From a virus, in IMG/VR virus record IMGVR_UViG_3300030060_001445, positions 1 to 26,513 of that record: a DNA stretch of 26,513 bases; one strand, given 5' to 3'. Shown here in pieces: positions 22,597-26,513 of this stretch. The notes below the pieces were generated by a model, which made no database searches, was not told the origin of the DNA, and was given only the letters and a program-made list of their open reading frames with translations. A program made the translations under genes and the position numbers. Every line of letters starts with the position of its first letter. Positions within the stretch are counted from its first letter, which is position 1.

Positions 22597-23277
22597 TTAT
22601 GGGTTTTGAGAAGGCAAAGGTAAACGAATAACACCATCTTGATATTCGTCTCTTCTTCGTCTTCCTTGTTGTTCAATTTGCAAGCGCTTTAAAGCCTCTT
22701 GATAACTTTTTTCGTATTGAGCAAGCAAATCATATGGTCCTTTTAGAAACTTAAATGTTTCTAAAAGACAAGCATATAATAATACTTGTGGCGCATTCTG
22801 ACTAACCCAAGTTGTAGTGTTAGTTCCAGATAACCCTGTTTCATTACGATTCAAAGCTAATTCAATATTATAAGCATGATTAGGGGTGGGCGCAAGATAA
22901 ATTGTGTTTTGATCCCACATTGCATAGTATTTAGGATCTCCTGTACTTGTTCTGTTTGGCCAATATTCATTCATATAAGATACATCTTTTTGAAGTAATC
23001 TAATGCGATCATTAGCAGTAGCCCCTGTTGTTTTATAGATAGTAGCATATCTTACAAAAGACATAGTAGAAGGAGTTGATCCTGGTAAAGCTACAAAAGG
23101 ATTAGATACTGTTAAAGTAGCATATTGGTAATCTCTATAAATATCTAAATCTACCTCTCTAAAAATTCGAAGTTCAGCATTTTCTATAATATCATTTACA
23201 ATTGTTGTAGTTAAAACATTACTATCAGTTTCTGTGTAATTTCTAATTTGATCTACTAATTCTGAATAGGTTGTCAT
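22597..23277 (-). CDS. SU10-type head-to-tail adaptor protein
   Basis: A 226-residue protein starting MTTYSELVDQIRNYTETDSN, with ENAELRIFREVDLDIYRDYQ, a Tyr-rich strand region (TGDPKYYAMWDQNTIYLAPT) and ALLLETFxFLKGPYDLLAQYEKSYQ-like helix near the C-terminus. The layout, helix with IxxAExRIxRE, then a beta segment, then a long final helix with YxxxL, matches the adaptor of SU10-like podoviruses (PF24175-like). It connects portal and tail. ATG overlaps the previous stop (ATGA). Recognised by pattern only. Confidence 0.78.
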   Translation of the reverse strand: MTTYSELVDQIRNYTETDSNVLTTTIVNDIIENAELRIFREVDLDIYRDYQYATLTVSNPFVALPGSTPSTMSFVRYATIYKTTGATANDRIRLLQKDVSYMNEYWPNRTSTGDPKYYAMWDQNTIYLAPTPNHAYNIELALNRNETGLSGTNTTTWVSQNAPQVLLYACLLETFKFLKGPYDLLAQYEKSYQEALKRLQIEQQGRRRRDEYQDGVIRLPLPSQNP

Positions 23278-23741
23278 GTTATGCTCACTGTTACGGTTCC
23301 TAATCTACTGATCATTTTAGTATCTTGATTTTTTTGTGAAGTTTGATTTAGAGGTCTCATTGTTCTTACTTGCACAGTTTCATATGCCCCCGGTGCAGGA
23401 ATAGGATTCCATTGAGAAATAGTTTGCATTTCTGTATCAAAACTATTTTGAGAAATTCCTAAAGATACACCTGTTGTATTTCCATTTAACCCTGTATCTG
23501 GATTAACATCACTTATTCCACTTAAAGGCACTGTTACACTTACTACCTGTGGTTTAGCATGTGCTAAAGATTGTGCATCGGTAGGATGATTACGAGGATT
23601 TAATAAAGGAGATTTAGGTTCATATTCTGAAGTATGTACCCATGCTCCTGTCCATTCCTGAACCATTTCATTGTAAGGATAAGCTTGTCCATCACGATCT
23701 GAAATTCGTAAAGCAAATTTTCCTGATGAATACCGTGGCAT
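23274..23741 (-). CDS. Neck-associated protein of unknown function
   Basis: A 155-residue protein starting MPRYSSGKFALRISDRDGQA, with YNEMVQEWTGAWVHTSEYEP and SPLLNPRNHPTDAQSLAHAK. This pattern (SGKxALxISDRxGxxxPYxEMVxEWxGxxVHxSEYEPK) is one I recall in many environmental podoviruses between the two adaptor genes. The last third is beta-rich (GAYETVQVRTMRPLNQ). It overlaps both neighbours by TAATG/ATGA, indicating tight coupling with the adaptors. Its exact place in the neck is unknown. Confidence 0.7.
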   Translation of the reverse strand: MPRYSSGKFALRISDRDGQAYPYNEMVQEWTGAWVHTSEYEPKSPLLNPRNHPTDAQSLAHAKPQVVSVTVPLSGISDVNPDTGLNGNTTGVSLGISQNSFDTEMQTISQWNPIPAPGAYETVQVRTMRPLNQTSQKNQDTKMISRLGTVTVSIT

Positions 23742-24445
23742 TAATAAGTTCCTCCTGTAATGCCAATATAGGGCACAAAATGTGAACTAACATTACCTCT
23801 ATTAGTATCAGCAGCTCTTTTAAACTCTTCTTCATAAAGAAGTTTTAATATCTGTGTTCTATCTGGAGCATATTTTAAAGCAATATAATAAGATAGCCCT
23901 GCAGTTAAACAAGGTAAAAAAGAAAAAGGTATTTCACTATTGTTAGTATAATCTCCAGAATCTTTCATTCTTAGCATAGCATAATAAACTACTGTGTAAG
24001 CAGAATCTGCTGCAGGATATAAATATAAAGTAGGGTTAATTGTTTTTTCAAAATAATATTGTGTAGGTCTTCCACCTGAAGTTTTAACTGTATAATTTAA
24101 ATAAGTAGATCTACTAATAGGTGAACATGAATATTCATTATTACTTGAATCACGAATAACCACATCTGTAATATCTACAATTTGCGAGGCATCATCTGCT
24201 CCAGCTCCATAAAGACTAGTGCCTGATAATGTAATAGTATCAGCCGCAAGTGCTGCGGTTTGTTTTTGTATCGTCCAAAGATTAAGTCCTCTATTAGACC
24301 ATTCAGCTAGTAAAAGATTAAGTGAACGACGTGCGGTTTTTAATTGGTATCCTGTGCGATCCTGTAAACCGCATCGTTCAAAAGCTTCTTCTACTATTTC
24401 ATCAATGGAAAGATCAAAGTTAGCTGTGCTAGCATATGTTGGCAT
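23741..24445 (-). CDS. P22 gp4-like head-tail connector / adaptor
   Basis: A 234-residue protein starting MPTYASTANFDLSIDEIVEE. It has an N-terminal helical domain, AFERCGLQDRTGYQLKTARR then SLNLLLAEWSNRGLNLW, typical of gp4-type tail accessory factors (helix, LLxEWxxxGLNLW). A beta domain follows (IVDITDVVIRDSSNNEYSCS, YYFEKTINPTLYLYPAADS), and then a C-terminal helix (YYIALKYAPDRTQILKLLYE). In P22-like phages this protein binds the portal and holds the tail. The start overlaps the upstream stop (TAATG). The family call is from motif reading. Confidence 0.78.
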   Translation of the reverse strand: MPTYASTANFDLSIDEIVEEAFERCGLQDRTGYQLKTARRSLNLLLAEWSNRGLNLWTIQKQTAALAADTITLSGTSLYGAGADDASQIVDITDVVIRDSSNNEYSCSPISRSTYLNYTVKTSGGRPTQYYFEKTINPTLYLYPAADSAYTVVYYAMLRMKDSGDYTNNSEIPFSFLPCLTAGLSYYIALKYAPDRTQILKLLYEEEFKRAADTNRGNVSSHFVPYIGITGGTY

Positions 24446-24837
24446 TATTTATTGATCTTGCCTTTTTTACGAGCCTTGCTTCCAAATTTACCATAAGACT
24501 CATCTCTACTTGCTTTCAATTGTTTTTTAGTTCTTTTCTTTTTGATACGCATAGCAATAGATTCATCTTTACGATCTTTATAACCTTGTTTTTTCTTTTT
24601 AACTTTTCCGCCTTTTTTCATTCCAGGTGCAGTCATTAATTCAGTAGGCATACGTTTTGATCTTTCATCAACACCATAACCTCTTGAATACATCATGTCG
24701 CCTGTACGACCACCCATATTCATTTTCTTAACTTTTCCGCCACCACGCATTTTAGTAATGTTTTCACCCATTGCCATTCTTTTGTGTTGGCTGATTCCGC
24801 CATTCTTCATTTTAGCAGTTTTCTTTTTGCCCATCAT
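24445..24837 (-). CDS. Lys-rich basic protein
   Basis: A 130-residue protein with very high Lys, Arg, Gly and Met content, starting MMGKKKTAKMKNGGISQHKR. It contains two GGKVKK elements (RGGGKVKKMNMGG and KKGGKVKKKKQGY), a motif found in many marine phage small proteins of unknown function. GGAGG lies 6 bases upstream of the ATG at 24837; the adjacent ATG at 24834 is an alternative. It overlaps the 194-residue gene by ATGATG. A DNA-binding, packaged protein is plausible by charge only. Confidence 0.68.
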   Translation of the reverse strand: MMGKKKTAKMKNGGISQHKRMAMGENITKMRGGGKVKKMNMGGRTGDMMYSRGYGVDERSKRMPTELMTAPGMKKGGKVKKKKQGYKDRKDESIAMRIKKKRTKKQLKASRDESYGKFGSKARKKGKINK

Positions 24838-25418
24838 GATAGACCTCCATTGATCTTTTTGTATTTATCTTCTCTAGATACTACGACGTCTCGATAATAT
24901 CCTTTAGGCCATTGACTATAATAGCCTTGTTTTTTTAATTTATCAGAAGCTTGCTGTAATTGCGAGAACTTTTGTACCAACATCATAGAATATTTAAGGT
25001 TACTTTCTATCTCAGGAGGTTTACCTTGAGGATGTACCAAAAACTCTTGTTCTTTCTCTGTAGCAGGATTAGAAGGGTGAAAACTCATAAAATATATATC
25101 CTTTTGATTGTACCATTCATTATACTCCTCCGTTGCAAAATGAAGTTCATTAGGTGTGTAGCTATAATAAGGGTCACAAAATATAAGAATTTCTTTTTTG
25201 GTAAAATCTAAATTTTTAAGACAATTATTTAATTCTTTTTTATAGGTGCTATGTTTTGTTTTAACAACTACCCATACTTTATTATCATGCCAAGCTTTTT
25301 TAGCAAAAGGACAGGCAGGAACTCCTCCTAAATATAAATTAGGAACTTCTAAATAATGTTTTGACCACAGTCTAACATCTTCTATTATCTGTTCCCTTGT
25401 CGGTTGTATTTTTTCCAT
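24834..25418 (-). CDS. Conserved-type unknown protein with GGVPACPF motif
   Basis: A 194-residue protein starting MEKIQPTREQIIEDVRLWSK. Residues about 22-42 contain LEVPNLYLGGVPACPFAKKA, a segment I recall from uncharacterised phage and bacterial proteins (N-x-x-LGGxPxCPFAKxA). The middle (KEILIFCDPYYSYTPNELHF and YFMSFHPSNPA) looks like an alpha/beta core, and the C-terminus is helical and basic (MMLVQKFSQLQQASDKLKKQ). Function is unknown; a single Cys in CPF could be catalytic or structural. It lies between small basic proteins upstream of the neck genes and overlaps the 45-residue gene. Confidence 0.65.
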   Translation of the reverse strand: MEKIQPTREQIIEDVRLWSKHYLEVPNLYLGGVPACPFAKKAWHDNKVWVVVKTKHSTYKKELNNCLKNLDFTKKEILIFCDPYYSYTPNELHFATEEYNEWYNQKDIYFMSFHPSNPATEKEQEFLVHPQGKPPEIESNLKYSMMLVQKFSQLQQASDKLKKQGYYSQWPKGYYRDVVVSREDKYKKINGGLS

Positions 25419-25522
25419 GATTTTATTTTGTGTTTATTCTTAGGTTTAGATCTTGAAGAATTACCAATTGAAGTTCTTTTTTTAATTGGTGTAAAATATT
25501 CGTTGGTTATTTTTTGAGCCAT
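25385..25522 (-). CDS. Small basic conserved-type phage protein
   Basis: A 45-residue protein, MAQKITNEYFTPIKKRTSIG then NSSRSKPKNKHKIKSWKKYN. The pattern KKRTSIGxSxxSxPKNKHK...KKYxxQG is one I recall from many phages of different hosts, always as a small basic protein of unknown role. The frame overlaps the start of the 194-residue gene by 34 bases in another phase. No good ribosome binding site is seen, but the start is only 3 bases after the stop of the 23-residue micropeptide, so coupling is possible. Recognition rests on this pattern. Confidence 0.65.
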   Translation of the reverse strand: MAQKITNEYFTPIKKRTSIGNSSRSKPKNKHKIKSWKKYNRQGNR

Positions 25523-25525
25523 ATA

Positions 25526-25597
25526 CTATAAATAAGTAATAGCTCCCATAACCCATAAGGTACCAAAACATATATATGCTATAGTTACTGGATCCAT
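25526..25597 (-). CDS. 23-residue membrane micropeptide
   Basis: A reading frame of 23 codons starting at ATG 25597, overlapping the stop of the 101-residue gene as TAATG. The product, MDPVTIAYICFGTLWVMGAI ending in TYL, is almost wholly hydrophobic, so a single membrane helix fits. I recall similar tiny proteins in environmental phage genomes but no function. The overlap, spacing and composition support a real gene; its size makes this tentative. Confidence 0.5.
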   Translation of the reverse strand: MDPVTIAYICFGTLWVMGAITYL

Positions 25598-25902
25598 TAA
25601 TCCCACTTTGCTTTTGCTCTTAAAGACCAACGTTCAAATGCTGCTGCATCTATATCTTTTTTAACCATTGTAGCACCATCTGGTACTTCATTATATAATG
25701 CAATTACTTCACCATCTTTAATTTCTACTATACCAGGACCACAAAAAGCATCTTTATCATATCCTGTGTTTTTCTTTTTAAGTAATCTTACTTCTTTCAT
25801 ACAAGAAGATAATGACTTCATAGGAATATACTGTGTCATTTGAGTTGCTTGGTCATTCATGTTACCAAACACAAACATAAGTATTACGCTAATGACTTCC
25901 AT
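25597..25902 (-). CDS. Small protein with hydrophobic N-terminus
   Basis: A 101-residue protein starting MEVISVILMFVFGNMNDQAT. The first 13 residues are hydrophobic and could be a membrane anchor or signal; no lipobox cysteine is evident. Two cysteines (SSCMKEV and DAFCGPG, residues about 34 and 54) might form a disulfide outside the cytoplasm. The rest is polar and mixed (VEIKDGEVIALYNEVPDG). GAGGG precedes the ATG, and the gene overlaps the 130-residue gene by 14 bases. Function unknown; a periplasmic role is inferred. Confidence 0.62.
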   Translation of the reverse strand: MEVISVILMFVFGNMNDQATQMTQYIPMKSLSSCMKEVRLLKKKNTGYDKDAFCGPGIVEIKDGEVIALYNEVPDGATMVKKDIDAAAFERWSLRAKAKWD

Positions 25903-26281
25903 TTGCCCTCACTTTGTCCTCAAGTTTTTCTGTATCTAAAATTAATTTTTCTATATCTTGTTGTGCTCGTTTTATATTTACAGTGTTACTCATCATTCCT
26001 TCCATTTCTTCTTGCATAGCTTCAATTTGTGTAGCCATAAATTCAATTAACATGTCCTGCTGAGCATCTGCTGGAAGTGACCCCATTTCTCCTCGTGGCC
26101 ACTTAATTCTAAATTCTGTATTTTTTTCAACGTCAGCGATCATAAGTTTACCATTTGTCTCAATATTATTTAGGCGCTCAATAATCCCAAAATAACTATA
26201 CACTCCGATCCCAACGGCCGCGAGTATACTGAGAAGATTTCTCATAGGCATGCTTACGCTTGTATTATCTGATACTTTCAT
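25889..26281 (-). CDS. Membrane-anchored coiled-coil protein
   Basis: A 130-residue protein with one predicted membrane helix (residues about 14-33, NLLSILAAVGIGVYSYFGII), then the segment FRIKWPRGEMGSLPADAQQD and a long charged coiled-coil helix to the end. The N-terminal MPMRNLLS and KWPRGEMGSLPAD motifs match a protein I recall from many marine phages, of unknown function. Topology resembles an i-spanin or structural anchor. AGGAGG lies 7 bases upstream, and the start is one base after the stop of the preceding gene. Confidence 0.7.
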   Translation of the reverse strand: MKVSDNTSVSMPMRNLLSILAAVGIGVYSYFGIIERLNNIETNGKLMIADVEKNTEFRIKWPRGEMGSLPADAQQDMLIEFMATQIEAMQEEMEGMMSNTVNIKRAQQDIEKLILDTEKLEDKVRANGSH

Positions 26282-26282
26282 C

Positions 26283-26513
26283 TTATCCTCCTAAAGGATT
26301 TTCTAATGCTCTTTTAATCCTTTTATCTATTTTTTCTTCTAATTCTTTTTGAGATAGTTTTATTTTTTCTTCTAATTTTTTCATATCATCTTCTAAAGTA
26401 TCAATTGTAGATTTTAAATCTTTAGCATTATCTCTAGAATCTTCCTTTACTTGTTGTTCAACATCATTAACAATTGATTCAACTCTACGAACATCTTGAC
26501 GTAAATCGTTTTT
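26283..26513 (-). CDS. Coiled-coil protein, N-terminus beyond the right edge
   Basis: The last 76 residues of a protein whose start lies outside the window. The sequence is a single highly charged helix (for example KKLEEKIKLSQKELEEKIDK), typical of coiled coil, ending LENPLGG. It is immediately before the membrane-anchored coiled-coil gene, whose ribosome binding site lies within this gene's last codons. Function cannot be told from the fragment. Confidence 0.65.
   Translation of the reverse strand, partial: KNDLRQDVRRVESIVNDVEQQVKEDSRDNAKDLKSTIDTLEDDMKKLEEKIKLSQKELEEKIDKRIKRALENPLGG

Noticed and set aside
22586-22676. 30-residue upstream extension of the 152-residue structural protein
   Set aside because: The ATG at 22586 has AAGGAG at good distance and the usual MAISQAVC start; the extension overlaps the adaptor gene and has unrelated composition.
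1-26513. CRISPR arrays, tRNA genes, insertion sequences or integrase
   Set aside because: No regularly spaced repeats, cloverleaf-like segments with conserved arms, transposase or recombinase motifs were noticed on either strand.

Overview
The window looks like the virion-structural half of an AT-rich, short-tailed (podovirus-type) phage genome of the marine, environmental-metagenome kind. The basis is the set of neck and tail genes (an SU10-type adaptor, a P22 gp4-like connector, a P22 gp10-like nozzle/stabilisation protein), a block of large internal-virion (ejection) proteins, the absence of a long tail tape-measure or sheath module, very tight gene packing, and several small proteins of types I recall from uncultured marine phages. 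The host cannot be fixed from the sequence; low-GC marine bacteria (SAR11-like or similar) are plausible. Family assignments come from reading motifs; no database search was run.

Layout. Nearly everything is on the minus strand, so transcription runs right to left. (1) 26513-24445: a coiled-coil protein (cut by the right edge), a membrane-anchored coiled-coil protein, a small protein with a hydrophobic N-terminus, a 23-residue membrane micropeptide, two small basic proteins and a 194-residue conserved unknown. (2) 24445-22597: three neck/adaptor proteins. (3) 22586-11496: an unusually long row of small fibre-like genes, many built from shared N-terminal modules joined to different C-terminal domains (several C1q-like), interleaved with small proteins resembling tail-fibre assembly chaperones. 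(4) 11496-8903: the nozzle protein and three small genes. (5) 7539-8906: a plus-strand island with a 2OG-Fe(II) oxygenase, its own sigma70-type promoter and a 26-residue cysteine-rich microprotein. (6) 7413-1: the ejection-protein block, ending in a 1339-residue protein and a basic protein cut by the left edge.

The genes fit a single virion-assembly programme: neck proteins close the filled head, the nozzle and fibres form the short tail and host-recognition apparatus, and the ejection proteins are loaded into the head for genome delivery. Most neighbours overlap by TAATG or ATGA or are a few bases apart, implying translational coupling. The plus-strand island interrupts this programme like a moron: it has its own promoter, whose palindromic -10 box also reads as a -10 for the minus-strand ejection genes.

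Most worth following up: the multi-gene fibre array with a duplicated two-gene unit and apparent domain shuffling, the overlapping divergent promoter, and small genes easily missed by gene callers (8826-8906, 9485-9652, 25385-25522, 25526-25597). No RNA gene, insertion sequence, CRISPR array, integrase or reverse transcriptase was seen, and no intergenic stretch exceeds about 130 bases.
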